64,000 nucleotides of DNA from Sinanaerobacter chloroacetimidivorans (GCF_018128545.1 NZ_JAGSND010000006.1:62001-126000), one strand, 5' to 3'. Counted from the first letter of the stretch, positions 33,169-42,426 are shown. Notes: generated by a model from the sequence alone, not told the origin. Numbers and translations are program-made.

Positions 33169-34665
33169 TTATTTTGTTGCATCGTATATTGCAAATATAC
33201 CATGCCAGCTTCCTCTGCCATAGTAATCGTCATATTTATCACTCATCCAAACATCATTATACTCCTCTTCCTGCCATTCTCCAAGCAGCCGTTCATCTTT
33301 TCCGTCTGCAGAAACCATCCAGATGCTCATAGAACCGTCATAGTCTTCGGCATTTGCCCTTCCAAAGACCAGATATTTCTCATTATTTAACAGGATGGGA
33401 CTTTCACAGCGATACTGAGGATCAGAGGTGATTTCCCTGATTTCACGGGATCCGTTAAGCGCCATGGCATAAAGCTGTCTTTTCAATGGATAAACGTTTT
33501 GATAATCCTCTGACATCCATTGCCCTTCATCGAGACCCTTCAGATCTGTCTTTTTCATGGCTGCAAAGTAAAGGGTTTTCCCATCGGCCGAAAACTGAGG
33601 CATAGCCGGTACAAGTCCTTTTCTGTAAATTTCCTGAAGGGTATGAAAGACGGCACTGCTGCCGCTCACATCTGTAATTTCATCTATCCGCTTGTCGGCA
33701 AACATATCCCTGCCGTAACCGGTCAGTGCTGCGATATTGTTCTTCCTGGAAAAGCTGATGTTCTCATCGTAAGCCAGCAGGCTGCTGTCGAAGGTGGTGG
33801 TCTTCTTCGTATCGACATGGTAGAACAGACAATTCACACCATCCGCGCTGAGAGACCCGGATTGAGGCTTATCCCAAACAGTCAGGATTGTTCCGTCCCG
33901 TGACCATGGGCCGGGTTCCGGGTTGTTGCCAAGACTTTCGGGCGTGGATCGGATAGGCTTCACCACCAGTACAGCTTCCTCGGATGGTAAATTCAGAACG
34001 TACATACCTCCGCTGTAATAGTAGCCTCCTTCTCTGCCGTCTTCTATTCGGTTATCCTGCACGTTAACATTATAGGCAAGATATTTTTTATCCGGAGATG
34101 CTTTTAAGTTCTCATACGTAATAGCAATATCAGGGTTTTGAGAAACCGCCTCCGGCCAGAGGGAGAGATCCCTTGTTTCATACTCCAGCAGTTCTTTCCC
34201 TTCGCTGCTCGTTACATGTAAATCAGCTTGCAGCAGTTTCCCATCCTTTGTGGATATCAAGAATGAATTTTCAGGTCCCGCACAATAGGAAAGAACCTCC
34301 TCCCCAAGCATTATATTTTGCCCTGAGGCTATATCATAAACAAAAATGGTGACTCGGTCTATGTATGTATCGGAGTTATTTTCTCTCACCGTTTTCCGGA
34401 AAATAATTCTGTCGCCCTTCTCCGAGAAAACCGGATAAGACAGCCCTCTGTCATCAAGCACCTTATTTGGCGTCTCCCCGGTTAAATTGGTCAAATAAAG
34501 CCCATCTGAAGCAGCATATACCAGCCGGCTTTCAGCCATAGCCTCCTCCGGATTTTTTGATACAGGATCAAACGTACATCCTGTAATCAAAATCATAAAA
34601 GCGACAGCTAACAAGCAGCAAAATATTTGGTATTGTGCCTTACCGGCAAATTTACATAAAGACAC
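33169..34665 (-). CDS. Beta-propeller (TolB/WD40-like) lipoprotein
   Basis: An exported lipoprotein of 498 residues with GTG start (AAAGGAG upstream) and lipobox ITGC near residue 30. The mature part consists of repeated WD40-like/TolB-type blades: SRLVYAASDGLYLTNL, SYPVFSEKGDRIIF, LKASPDKKYLAYN, PQFSADGKTLYFA, and SPILLNNEKYLVFGR with SIWMVSADGKDERLL. This suggests a periplasm-facing scaffold or binding propeller. It follows the ABC export genes but a hairpin lies between, so it may be transcribed separately. Confidence 0.75.
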   Translation of the reverse strand: MSLCKFAGKAQYQIFCCLLAVAFMILITGCTFDPVSKNPEEAMAESRLVYAASDGLYLTNLTGETPNKVLDDRGLSYPVFSEKGDRIIFRKTVRENNSDTYIDRVTIFVYDIASGQNIMLGEEVLSYCAGPENSFLISTKDGKLLQADLHVTSSEGKELLEYETRDLSLWPEAVSQNPDIAITYENLKASPDKKYLAYNVNVQDNRIEDGREGGYYYSGGMYVLNLPSEEAVLVVKPIRSTPESLGNNPEPGPWSRDGTILTVWDKPQSGSLSADGVNCLFYHVDTKKTTTFDSSLLAYDENISFSRKNNIAALTGYGRDMFADKRIDEITDVSGSSAVFHTLQEIYRKGLVPAMPQFSADGKTLYFAAMKKTDLKGLDEGQWMSEDYQNVYPLKRQLYAMALNGSREIREITSDPQYRCESPILLNNEKYLVFGRANAEDYDGSMSIWMVSADGKDERLLGEWQEEEYNDVWMSDKYDDYYGRGSWHGIFAIYDATK

Positions 34666-34716
34666 GGTATACTCCTTTCTTTCTCTTGTCTAATACCAGA
34701 ACCCTGCTAGTAACAA

Positions 34717-34750
34717 ACAATGCCATTCTAGAACGATAGAATGGCATTGT
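34717..34750. terminator. Hairpin after the membrane-fusion gene
   Basis: A 14-bp perfect stem, ACAATGCCATTCTA / TAGAATGGCATTGT with a 6-base loop, lies between the membrane-fusion protein and the propeller lipoprotein. The U-tract is weak, so it may be a terminator or an RNA-stabilising element. Confidence 0.6.
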
Positions 34751-34804
34751 CAATAAGCAGCAAATCTTATTTTATCTATTTATTTTATTTTTCGAAAAGG
34801 ATAT

Positions 34805-35887
34805 TTATACTTTAACTTTCGTTCCTTCCTGGATTTCATCTTCCGGAGAAAGAATAATCACGTCGCCCTCTTCCAACCCGGAAAGCACCTCTATGAAGTC
34901 CTCCCCTTCCAGACCCAGTTCCACTTCACGGAGAACCGCTTTTCCGTCGCTGACAACATAGACATAATCCTTGTTTTCCAGTTCAAATACGGCTTTATCG
35001 GAAACGCGAACCGCGTTCTCCCGCTGATCTACTGAAATCTCAATGTCTAAGTTGCTTCCAAGCCGAAGCGCTGTGGATTGACTCAAAGCAATTTCTATGG
35101 TAACACGCTTCTGGTTAATCCCCAGATCAGACATCTTCTCCTGAGCCTTTACATGAATCTTTCTTACCTTGCAGTTTTCATCGGTAAAGCCTGCATCTTC
35201 ATTATATACCTTTACAGGATCTCCAACCTGAACCAGGTCTGCATCCTCAGCGATTAAATCTACTTTCACATAGATATTGGATAAATCCGAAATTTCGAAC
35301 AAGGAAGCTCCTGCCGTCACGGTTTCTCCTGCCTTTATGAATACTTCGGTTACGGTTCCGTTTATTGGCGCCGTAACCCCTGCCGCCCCGCTGGATTCCT
35401 CATAGCTCTTGATCGTATAACTGAGCGAGGAAATTTGCGCTGACAGCTGCTTGGCTGCGGTGTTTGAAGCATTATAATCTTCGTAGCTTAAAGCGCCTTG
35501 CTCATAAAGGGTTTTATTCTTATCGGCAAGATTCTTCGCCTGATTGTATTGGGCTTGAAGCCCGGCCAAATCAGACTGCAGACTTTTGATATCCATCTGG
35601 GCACTTGTAACTTCGCTTTCCATCAGTTTGCTGCCCGCAGTAACGCGATCCCCTTCTTCCACCAGTACTTTACGAATTTCACCGGAATTTTTCGCAGCGA
35701 TCACTACTGTATTTTCTGCTTCCACAGTGCCGGACTCCTTGATCAGCTTTATTACCTGACCTTTATCCACAACAGCGGATTCTACCTCTGCCCCATTCAT
35801 CGAGGCTCCTATGATAGAAATAAGTACCACGGCTGCTGCCGCTGCTCCAAGGATGATCCACTTTCTCTTCTTTTTTAAACCTTTCAT
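34805..35887 (-). CDS. Membrane-fusion (HlyD/RND adaptor-like) protein
   Basis: Periplasm-facing adaptor of a MacAB-like export system, 360 residues. One N-terminal TM anchor (WIILGAAAAAVVLISIIGA) is followed by a biotinyl-lipoyl-like half (GEIRKVLVEEGDRVTAGSKL), a coiled-coil hairpin (~90-150), the second lipoyl half (TVTEVFIKAGETVTAGASLFEI) and a beta barrel with EVLSGLEEGDVIILSPEDEI. ATG 35887 has GGAAGG 9 bases upstream; a TTG eight codons earlier has none. It lies 47 bases after the permease. Confidence 0.88.
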   Translation of the reverse strand: MKGLKKKRKWIILGAAAAAVVLISIIGASMNGAEVESAVVDKGQVIKLIKESGTVEAENTVVIAAKNSGEIRKVLVEEGDRVTAGSKLMESEVTSAQMDIKSLQSDLAGLQAQYNQAKNLADKNKTLYEQGALSYEDYNASNTAAKQLSAQISSLSYTIKSYEESSGAAGVTAPINGTVTEVFIKAGETVTAGASLFEISDLSNIYVKVDLIAEDADLVQVGDPVKVYNEDAGFTDENCKVRKIHVKAQEKMSDLGINQKRVTIEIALSQSTALRLGSNLDIEISVDQRENAVRVSDKAVFELENKDYVYVVSDGKAVLREVELGLEGEDFIEVLSGLEEGDVIILSPEDEIQEGTKVKV

Positions 35888-35934
35888 TGTTGATACCCTT
35901 CCATTCTTCAATAGTTTAACGATAAATGATCAGT

Positions 35935-38298
35935 CTATGATTCTCTGTTTTTCAACGCTTGCAAGAAATCCAGCCGGTTGATTTTCCGATAGGTGGCAAG
36001 CTGTGCCAGCAGGATAAACCCGATGGTAAAAATACAGGCAAAAATTCCGGCCGATAGGGTCGGCGACATATCGATGCTATACAAGTTGGTGGTAAATGCC
36101 GCCGAACTGTATTTCAGCATGAGATTGCCTATGGGGATGCCCAACAGAATGCCTACGATCATAATCATATTATTCTCTTTCAATATCATTCTAAAAATTT
36201 CACTTTTGCTGAATCCCAGTACCCGCAGGGAGGAGAATTCCATTTCCCGTTCCCCGAGACTCACAATGGTTGCGTTATAAACGATGCAGAAACCTAAAAT
36301 ACCTGAAAAAACTACCATGAATCCAACATAAACCACCATCAAAGTCATGTACTCGTCATACACCGCTCTCATTTCTGCCGTGGACAGTACCGTTGCAATA
36401 TTTGAAGCCGGGATCAGTTTCTCGTTTACATTTTTATCAGAGGAATTTACATAAACTCCCGTTACAATATTTTTATCAAGCAGCTGTTCTCCCATGTTGT
36501 TGATTTCCATATACGCATTCATACCCAAAGCCTGCTTGATAACACCTTTCACCTGCAGATACACGTCATCCTGATTGGGAAGGTAGCTTTTCACCTGCAC
36601 CATATCTCCTTTCTCAACACGCAGGATGTTTGCAAGGTTCTGAGAAAGAAGGATCCCCCTCTCCGGAATGGTAACCGGCTTTTCGTCCGTGTCTATAAAG
36701 GAATAGAACTGCGTATTCTTTGAAAGGCCGATAATGCTTACCGATTGTTTTTTATTTCCGTTTGCCAGTTCAAAGGGATATTCGATTTTTCCTTCCATGT
36801 AGTCAATATCGATAATATGATTCAGATCCCGTATGACACTTTTATAAACAGGGGTCTGAAAGCTGATATTGTAGTCCATTTTCTGAAATTCTAAAAAGTG
36901 CTTATTCATCATCTGATCGATCACCGCGGGCATGCTGGTTGTAAACAGCATCATACCGTAAGTAAGTATGACCCCGGTGAGTACAAATAACGTACGTTTT
37001 TTATTTCTGAAGATATTTCTGCCCACCATCTTGTTGCTGAAGGATAAGCGTTTCCATATAAAAGGCAGTTTTTCCAGAAGAATTCTTTTACCGGATTTTG
37101 GTGCATCGGCTCTCATGGCGTCTGCCGGTGTGATCTTCAAAACGCCTCTTGCTCCTATCATCCCTGATACGGCGCATATGACAGAAGACAACACCATAGC
37201 CATCAGGACATAGGAATAATAAAACTCTATTCTCAGTAAAGGGATGTTAAAATACTGCAAGTAGTTTTGTGTCATGGCGCCTGCCAGGCCCATTCCCAGT
37301 ATGGAACCAAAGAATCCGCCTAAAATGCCGGCACACAAGGCATATTTCACATAGTGCATCAGAACCTGTCTGCTGCTATATCCGATGGCTTTCAGGACGC
37401 CTATTTTGATTCTGTCCTTTTTTACCATACGGCTCAGCATCATGATCAGGATTAGGCCTGCAACCATTAGGAAGAGAATGGGCAGGGAGCCTGCCATGGA
37501 TCCCAACTGCTTTAATTCCTCCTGGATCATATTGTTGCTGAGTTGTTCTTCCTGCTTTACCGTCTGTTTGATTCCGTAAATGTCCAGCTCATCTTCCACG
37601 TCTTCAATGATCTGATCTTCGTCAGCACCGCTTTCATAGGAAATCAGGATTTCGTTATAGCTGCCCGTTAATTCCATGGCTTGCTGACCAAATTTTTCAG
37701 AGACATAACAAACACCGAAATTAGCCTGATCCGGCAGCATGGTCTGGGCATTTTCCATCAGATAGATATACTCCGGATTGTCAACAATCCCGACTACTTC
37801 CAGATCATACTGGAGACCGTGAATCTGAACTTTTATAATATCGCCAATTTTGATTCCTCTGGCCTCAGCAAATTTATGCACCAGCAAGGCCTCTTTCCCG
37901 TTTTCATTGATGGGCCTGCCTTTCAGTAAAGTGGATTTGCACAATTCGTCTTCTTCCCCTTTTACCGTTACGATGCGCAGATTTACCCGCTCATTCAGAT
38001 TTTCACTAATAAAGGGGACATCCTCGGAAACTCTTCCCGTTACCTTTTTCACACCGGGAATTCTCTCCAGCCTATCAGCTGCCTGATTTGGAATTGCAGC
38101 AGTTTCAATAAATAAATCTGCGAAGTTATTTTCCTCATAATATGTAGAAACCGTGTTCTGCATATTAATTGCTGTCATACTCATCGCAGTGTAAATACAG
38201 ATGCCTACGATGATGATAATTAATACGGCCAGGAATTGGCTTTTTGAGTTCTTCACCATGCGAAGAAGCATGGTATCAATTTTATTCAGCTTTACCAT
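35935..38298 (-). CDS. ABC transporter permease, FtsX/MacB family
   Basis: A 787-residue permease with two FtsX modules. TM1 (SQFLAVLIIIIVGICIYTAM) is followed by a long extracytoplasmic MacB-PCD-like region (~45-250), three helices (~270-385), a second extracytoplasmic region (~440-660) and three final helices ending in RLDFLQALKNRES. Such permeases do not translocate through a channel but drive mechanotransmission or lipophilic export. Its start overlaps the ATPase stop by seven bases. The substrate is unknown. Confidence 0.9.
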   Translation of the reverse strand: MVKLNKIDTMLLRMVKNSKSQFLAVLIIIIVGICIYTAMSMTAINMQNTVSTYYEENNFADLFIETAAIPNQAADRLERIPGVKKVTGRVSEDVPFISENLNERVNLRIVTVKGEEDELCKSTLLKGRPINENGKEALLVHKFAEARGIKIGDIIKVQIHGLQYDLEVVGIVDNPEYIYLMENAQTMLPDQANFGVCYVSEKFGQQAMELTGSYNEILISYESGADEDQIIEDVEDELDIYGIKQTVKQEEQLSNNMIQEELKQLGSMAGSLPILFLMVAGLILIMMLSRMVKKDRIKIGVLKAIGYSSRQVLMHYVKYALCAGILGGFFGSILGMGLAGAMTQNYLQYFNIPLLRIEFYYSYVLMAMVLSSVICAVSGMIGARGVLKITPADAMRADAPKSGKRILLEKLPFIWKRLSFSNKMVGRNIFRNKKRTLFVLTGVILTYGMMLFTTSMPAVIDQMMNKHFLEFQKMDYNISFQTPVYKSVIRDLNHIIDIDYMEGKIEYPFELANGNKKQSVSIIGLSKNTQFYSFIDTDEKPVTIPERGILLSQNLANILRVEKGDMVQVKSYLPNQDDVYLQVKGVIKQALGMNAYMEINNMGEQLLDKNIVTGVYVNSSDKNVNEKLIPASNIATVLSTAEMRAVYDEYMTLMVVYVGFMVVFSGILGFCIVYNATIVSLGEREMEFSSLRVLGFSKSEIFRMILKENNMIMIVGILLGIPIGNLMLKYSSAAFTTNLYSIDMSPTLSAGIFACIFTIGFILLAQLATYRKINRLDFLQALKNRES

Positions 38299-38993
38299 TT
38301 AATTTCCTCTACCGCCATGGGATTTTCATTGATATAATTCTTCGTAATTTGGCCGCTTCTCATTTTAATAACCCGGTCAGCCATATAAGCAATATCGGAG
38401 TTATGTGTAATTACCAGTATGGTCTTGCCCATTTCCTTGTTTACTTTTCTCAGAAGGCTTAAAATAGCAATTCCCGTATTAAAATCCAAAGCCCCTGTAG
38501 GCTCATCGCAGAGCAGGATCGCCGGGTTTTTCGCGACGGCTCTGGCTATGGAAACCCTTTGCTGCTCTCCGCCGCTCATTTGTGCAGGGAAGTGGTCTTT
38601 TCTGTCCGCAAGACCTACGGCTTCCAAAATCTCATCGATAGGCAGCGGGTCTTCAGAAATCTCCGTAGCCAACTCTACGTTTTCTTCTGCCGTAAGATTT
38701 GCCATGATATTATAAAACTGAAATACAAAGCCTACTTTATTGCGCCGGTATTCCGTTAATTTTCTTTCATCATATTCGGTAATTTCTTCCTCCATCATAT
38801 AGAACCTTCCGGATGATGGCTGATCCATGCCGCCGATAATATTGAGCAGCGTACTCTTTCCTGATCCGCTGGGGCCCAGGATAACCACAAATTCTCCCTC
38901 TTCAATTTCAAAGGAAGCATTCAGTAACGCCTTTACCTCTATTTCTCCCATCTGGTAACTCTTCGACAGGTTTTCTGCTCTTAAAACAAACAT
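38292..38993 (-). CDS. ABC transporter ATPase, MacB/LolD-like
   Basis: A 233-residue ATPase with Walker A GPSGSGKST (~38-46), Q-loop FVFQFYN, signature MSGGEQQRVSIARA and Walker B ILLCDEPTGALD. The ATG at 38993 has GGAAAGGGG upstream; a TTG six codons earlier is part of that site. It is transcribed from its own promoter containing a GTTAG-N6-CTAAC dyad, separate from the tetR gene upstream. Confidence 0.93.
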   Translation of the reverse strand: MFVLRAENLSKSYQMGEIEVKALLNASFEIEEGEFVVILGPSGSGKSTLLNIIGGMDQPSSGRFYMMEEEITEYDERKLTEYRRNKVGFVFQFYNIMANLTAEENVELATEISEDPLPIDEILEAVGLADRKDHFPAQMSGGEQQRVSIARAVAKNPAILLCDEPTGALDFNTGIAILSLLRKVNKEMGKTILVITHNSDIAYMADRVIKMRSGQITKNYINENPMAVEEIKW

Positions 38994-39014
38994 GGTGGAA
39001 CCCCTTTCCAAAAC

Positions 39015-39064
39015 AAGTTAGCCCATTCTAACTTCCATTATACGCCAATTTCTCCGTGAGTCAA
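39015..39064 (-). promoter_or_regulatory. Promoter and operator of the ABC export operon
   Basis: On the minus strand TTGACT (39064-39059, overlapping the tetR stop), 16-base spacer and perfect TATAAT (39042-39037) are followed by AAGTTAG-CCCATT-CTAACTT (39034-39015) at the transcription start. The dyad matches the feo operator half-sites. Confidence 0.7.
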
Positions 39065-39684
39065 CTCCTGAGGCCATATTGAATGAAATCTACAAAGTGG
39101 TCGAACTGGTCAAGCATAGAATCAAAATCCCATGCAGTCCCATCGTCATCATAATACGAAAAGATTTCATCATAATGAACAAATAAATGAGTGATGATCC
39201 TCAATATAAAGTCTTTGGAGATATTATTTTTAAAATCTCCCCTCTCTATGGCTTCCTCAATCATTTCTTCGAATACTTTCTCCGTATTGCTGCCAAGAAG
39301 CTTTTTGGCAACATCATATATTTTATTCCCCTTTTCTCTTGTAAACATCATTCCCATGCGATAATATTTCGGATGTGTCTTTGCGAACTCAACACCGACT
39401 CTGCCTTGAAGCTTCAGGATATCAAAGAAATTTCTTTTTTCTTCATTATTGCTGAATTTTCCAATATTCCGGGTCAGGAATTCTAGTTTTGCTTCCACGG
39501 CAAGTTCAAGCAGGGTTAAGTAAAGTGCCTGCTTATCTTTGAAATGATAGTAAAAGGTACCTTTGCTAATGCCAGCATTTTTTATAATGTTATTCAGAGA
39601 AGCATCTTCATAACTTTTTACCATGAATTCTTCCATAGCTGCTTCCAGCAGCTGGCTCCGCCTGTCAAAAGACTTCTCTTTCAT
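39061..39684 (-). CDS. TetR-family regulator
   Basis: A 207-residue repressor. The N-terminal HTH has AGISKGTFYYHFKDKQALYLTLLEL (~36-60); the remainder is the helical ligand-binding domain, ending DFIQYGLRS. AGGGGG precedes the ATG. It lies directly upstream of the ABC export operon and is a probable local regulator; the ligand is unknown. Its own upstream region holds GACC-TGCC-GGTC and GGTCTAGACC dyads. Confidence 0.9.
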   Translation of the reverse strand: MKEKSFDRRSQLLEAAMEEFMVKSYEDASLNNIIKNAGISKGTFYYHFKDKQALYLTLLELAVEAKLEFLTRNIGKFSNNEEKRNFFDILKLQGRVGVEFAKTHPKYYRMGMMFTREKGNKIYDVAKKLLGSNTEKVFEEMIEEAIERGDFKNNISKDFILRIITHLFVHYDEIFSYYDDDGTAWDFDSMLDQFDHFVDFIQYGLRS

Positions 39685-39703
39685 TTCTGTTTACCCCCTT
39701 TTG

Positions 39704-39721
39704 GACCTGCCGGTCTAGACC
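39704..39721. promoter_or_regulatory. Probable TetR autoregulatory operator
   Basis: GACCTGCCGGTCTAGACC contains two overlapping dyads built on GGTC/GACC half-sites (GACC-TGCC-GGTC and GGTCTAGACC), about 20 bases upstream of the tetR start. This is typical for autoregulated TetR genes. Confidence 0.5.
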
Positions 39722-39907
39722 ACATGGTTTATAAATAATATAGCACTTCGCGCTTATACTGTCAAATGCAATCCTAAAAATGAACTCAAGGGTATAATCT
39801 CTAAAAATAATCAAGGGGAAAATACAATCTGGAAGTAACGTTTATTTTCTTTCAATCATGGTATAACTAGTACTAGAAAAATCTTTTACAAATAGGAGGG
39901 TATTGAA

Positions 39908-40243
39908 ATGTTTGATCGGTTTCAGGATTTTCACAGCAAAATCAATGCTGATGAAGCGCTAAAAGGAGAACTTCAAGATTTAAAAAACAAAGTATTTTTA
40001 GGATCCTTAACGGAAAAAGAGCAGTTAGCTTATCTGGAAACTGCTTTGATTCCATTTGCCAAAAGAATGGGCATTGACTTTACAATTGAAGAAATAGAGC
40101 ACTTTATAGAAAAACAAAAAGGAATTGATGATTTTCAGGAAGACGATAAGTTCATCATTCCCATGACCAGCCTGGCGGACGTGATCCGTCATCTCTTAGA
40201 TGAAGGCCGTAAGGAAGACGAAAAAGAAAAAAAAGAAGAATAA
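39908..40243 (+). CDS. Small protein with Nif11-like N-terminal region
   Basis: A 111-residue cytosolic protein. Residues ~1-70 (MFDRFQDFHSKINADEALKGELQ ... FAKRMGIDFTIEEIEHF) resemble the Nif11 leader fold, including the closing A-x-x-x-G-[IY]-x-F-T-x-E-E pattern. The rest is charged, ending in a Glu/Lys-rich tail with no Gly-Gly cleavage site and no Cys/Ser/Thr-rich core. It is therefore not an evident peptide precursor. AGGAGG precedes the ATG. No maturase is nearby. Assignment is tentative. Confidence 0.6.
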   Translation: MFDRFQDFHSKINADEALKGELQDLKNKVFLGSLTEKEQLAYLETALIPFAKRMGIDFTIEEIEHFIEKQKGIDDFQEDDKFIIPMTSLADVIRHLLDEGRKEDEKEKKEE

Positions 40244-40275
40244 TCAGTCCTGGAAAAATCAGATTATATACTTCA

Positions 40276-40644
40276 TTAGGATATGATTTCATACCCGCTT
40301 TCAGTCAGGGCCTCGACAGCTTCTGCAAGCTGGACTTTTTTCAGAAAAAGATAGTCGGTATTATACGTTGAAACCGCAAATATACTTATTTTGTGATCCG
40401 CAAGAACCGTGGCGATCTTTGATAGTATGCCGATTAAGGAGAAGTCCAGCTCGCCTTCTATTCTCAGCCCGCTCCATCCGTGCTCTGCAGCCAGAGATTC
40501 TGCCGGTACCCCCTGGGTTTTGCAGACCAGTGAAAGCTCCTCATCGGTTTTACTTAGAAATACAAATTCATCTCGAAAATTCACATCTTCGATTTTCTTA
40601 ATCTTACATACGGAGAAATCTCCCCCAAGCACTTTTATCTTCAT
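40276..40644 (-). CDS. ACT-domain protein
   Basis: A 122-residue protein consisting of two ACT-like halves (residues ~1-55, and ~60-122 with LDFSLIGILSKIATVLADHKISIFAVSTYNTDYLFLKKVQLAEAVEAL), similar to the stand-alone amino-acid-sensing ACT/CASTOR-like family. AAGGAG lies just before ATG 40644; an ATG six codons earlier is too far upstream of it. It presumably binds an amino acid and regulates an unidentified partner. Confidence 0.8.
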   Translation of the reverse strand: MKIKVLGGDFSVCKIKKIEDVNFRDEFVFLSKTDEELSLVCKTQGVPAESLAAEHGWSGLRIEGELDFSLIGILSKIATVLADHKISIFAVSTYNTDYLFLKKVQLAEAVEALTESGYEIIS

Positions 40645-40868
40645 TTGAAACTCCTTTTTCATAATCTAATCTATTCATGAATAAATCTTCAAGAAATTTA
40701 TTTAATCACAGGAAGTTTTACGAATTATGCCGATCAAATTCTAATTTTTTCCTCCAGTAATTATACTCTAAAATACCGATTTTTGAAATAAAAACATGGA
40801 TTTTACATAAGATAAAACTTAGCATATTGCAATGCATAACTGCAAATCTAGACGGAAAGGAGAACATT

Positions 40869-40997
40869 ATGAGCGATAAGGTTCTGAAAGTTGCAGAAAT
40901 AACGCCTGAGCATATTGACAGCATCAACCGCTGCCAATCGGGGATTACCACACAGAATGGGAAAGAAGTAATATTGATTGCATATGAGAAGAGATAA
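40869..40997 (+). CDS. Small hypothetical protein (42 aa)
   Basis: A 42-residue frame beginning MSDKVLKVAEITPEHIDSIN, with GGAAAGGAG 7 bases before the ATG and a strong hairpin after it. The composition is ordinary for a soluble protein. I do not recognise a family; the ribosome site and terminator argue that it is real. Confidence 0.5.
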   Translation: MSDKVLKVAEITPEHIDSINRCQSGITTQNGKEVILIAYEKR

Positions 40998-41037
40998 ATG
41001 AAGAATTCATTATTCCTTCTCCTCTCAAAATGAATAA

Positions 41038-41078
41038 GGGTACGGATACTTGACCTTTACGTTACAAGTATTGTACCC
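41038..41078 (+). terminator. Terminator after the 42-aa gene
   Basis: GGGTACGGATACTTG and CAAGTATTGTACCC pair over about 14 positions with one G/T mismatch and a 12-base loop, followed by TCTATTTGTG. Confidence 0.65.
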
Positions 41079-41162
41079 TCTATTTGTGATAGGATTTTGA
41101 ACAATTGTTGTCCTCTTTCAGAAAATAACGAATCATTGTTTAAAATCTGTTAGTTTTCAGTT

Positions 41163-41822
41163 TTAATTCCAATTGCACACTTGATTAATTCTCTCTGTCG
41201 TTCTTTTGATCGACAATTCTCTAAGCATGTCCAAATTTTTCTTTTTGTAAATACCCTTTACTAATTTATCGGATTCATCCTTATTGTGAATCTTACCCTC
41301 CCGGTACCTTTTAATTAGTACTTCCGGCTCTACGTCTACCAGTTCTACCCTTTCCGCACAATCAAAAATAAAATCTGAGATGATCTCCTCAACCGGAGCC
41401 TGGAGAATATCTGTTACGGTATTTGTCAAACTTTCAATATGCTGCGCGTTCATTGTTGTGTAAACATTGATTCCGGCAGCCAGGAGCTCTTCAATGTCCT
41501 GATACCTTTTCTCATGTTTGGAGCCGACAGCATTTGCATGAGCAAGTCCATCTACTAAAATAATTTGCGGCTTCCGGAGCACTGCCCCCTCAAGATTAAA
41601 TTCGTAAAACTGCCCCTTGCTGTTGGTTATAATCTTTGAAGGCAATACCTCCAATCCCTCAACCAGTTCCATGGTCTCAAAGCTGGTATGTGGTTCTATG
41701 TACCCTACTACAATGTCAACTCCCATTCTCATCTTCTGATGGGCATCCTTCAGCATCGTGTATGTTTTGCCAACCCCAGCCGTATACCCAAAATAGATTT
41801 TAAGTTTACCTCTAATTGTCAT
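41163..41822 (-). CDS. Stand-alone KdpD N-terminal domain (potassium/c-di-AMP sensor type)
   Basis: A 219-residue protein corresponding only to the cytoplasmic KdpD domain: Walker A GYTAGVGKT (~12-20), VGYIEPHTSFETMELVEGL, the Walker-B-like IILVDGLAHANAVGSKHEKRYQDIEELLAAGINVYTTMNAQHIESL, and the USP-adjacent tail. The TM helices, GAF and kinase core of full KdpD are absent, and no kdpFABC or kdpE is in the window. Truncated forms are known in some bacteria as accessory sensors; in Firmicutes the following USP region can bind c-di-AMP, but little of it is retained here. Confidence 0.88.
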   Translation of the reverse strand: MTIRGKLKIYFGYTAGVGKTYTMLKDAHQKMRMGVDIVVGYIEPHTSFETMELVEGLEVLPSKIITNSKGQFYEFNLEGAVLRKPQIILVDGLAHANAVGSKHEKRYQDIEELLAAGINVYTTMNAQHIESLTNTVTDILQAPVEEIISDFIFDCAERVELVDVEPEVLIKRYREGKIHNKDESDKLVKGIYKKKNLDMLRELSIKRTTERINQVCNWN

Positions 41823-42050
41823 ATCAATCCCCCCTATTCAATTATGCGCAGTTATATCCTTCGCATACTGCTGAGTACCCCCTTCTGTCAATTTATATAA
41901 TAGTTCTTCTAATATATACAGCATAAACCAAAATATCGAATTTTTGCGCCTTATTTTTACATCAAATTTCGACATCTTCTCATAAAAACCCCCACCGGCC
42001 TGATGCATCAAGCTCAGCGGGGTACTCTTCCACCTCTTTATTGTGTACTT

Positions 42051-42425
42051 CTATCGGAATGCCAGGCTCAAAAATACACCCACAAGGGACCAGGAGAGAT
42101 AGGAAAACTGCAGCAAATAATTTCCGATTCCCCATGGCAATGATGCGACGGAAAACAGCGGATAAAAAAACCACTGAGCCCCGATCACCGCAAAGATTAC
42201 GATTGGTATAAAATACACCCATTTGTTTTTCGGCTTGGTAAATCTGGGGTTCACCATACTTCCCACCGTGATGCCGATGAGCAGGTAAACTATGTACATA
42301 ACGATATAGGATAAGGACCCCAGCCCTCCGGCGGCTTGTCCCAATTGTGCGTTCAGCCAGGCTCCCAAAACCATCAATACTAAAATCAACAGGGTTCTGA
42401 CCAATAATCTCATCGTATTAGACAT
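42051..42425 (-). CDS. Small hypothetical membrane protein
   Basis: A 124-residue protein with about four hydrophobic segments (TLLILVLMVLGAWLN, IVMYIVYLLIGITVGSM, WVYFIPIVIFAVIGAQWFF, YLSWSLVGVFLSLAF). No family recognised. It starts one base after the stop of the 46-residue gene upstream, so the two are co-translated. Confidence 0.65.
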   Translation of the reverse strand: MSNTMRLLVRTLLILVLMVLGAWLNAQLGQAAGGLGSLSYIVMYIVYLLIGITVGSMVNPRFTKPKNKWVYFIPIVIFAVIGAQWFFYPLFSVASLPWGIGNYLLQFSYLSWSLVGVFLSLAFR

Positions 42426-42426
42426 A

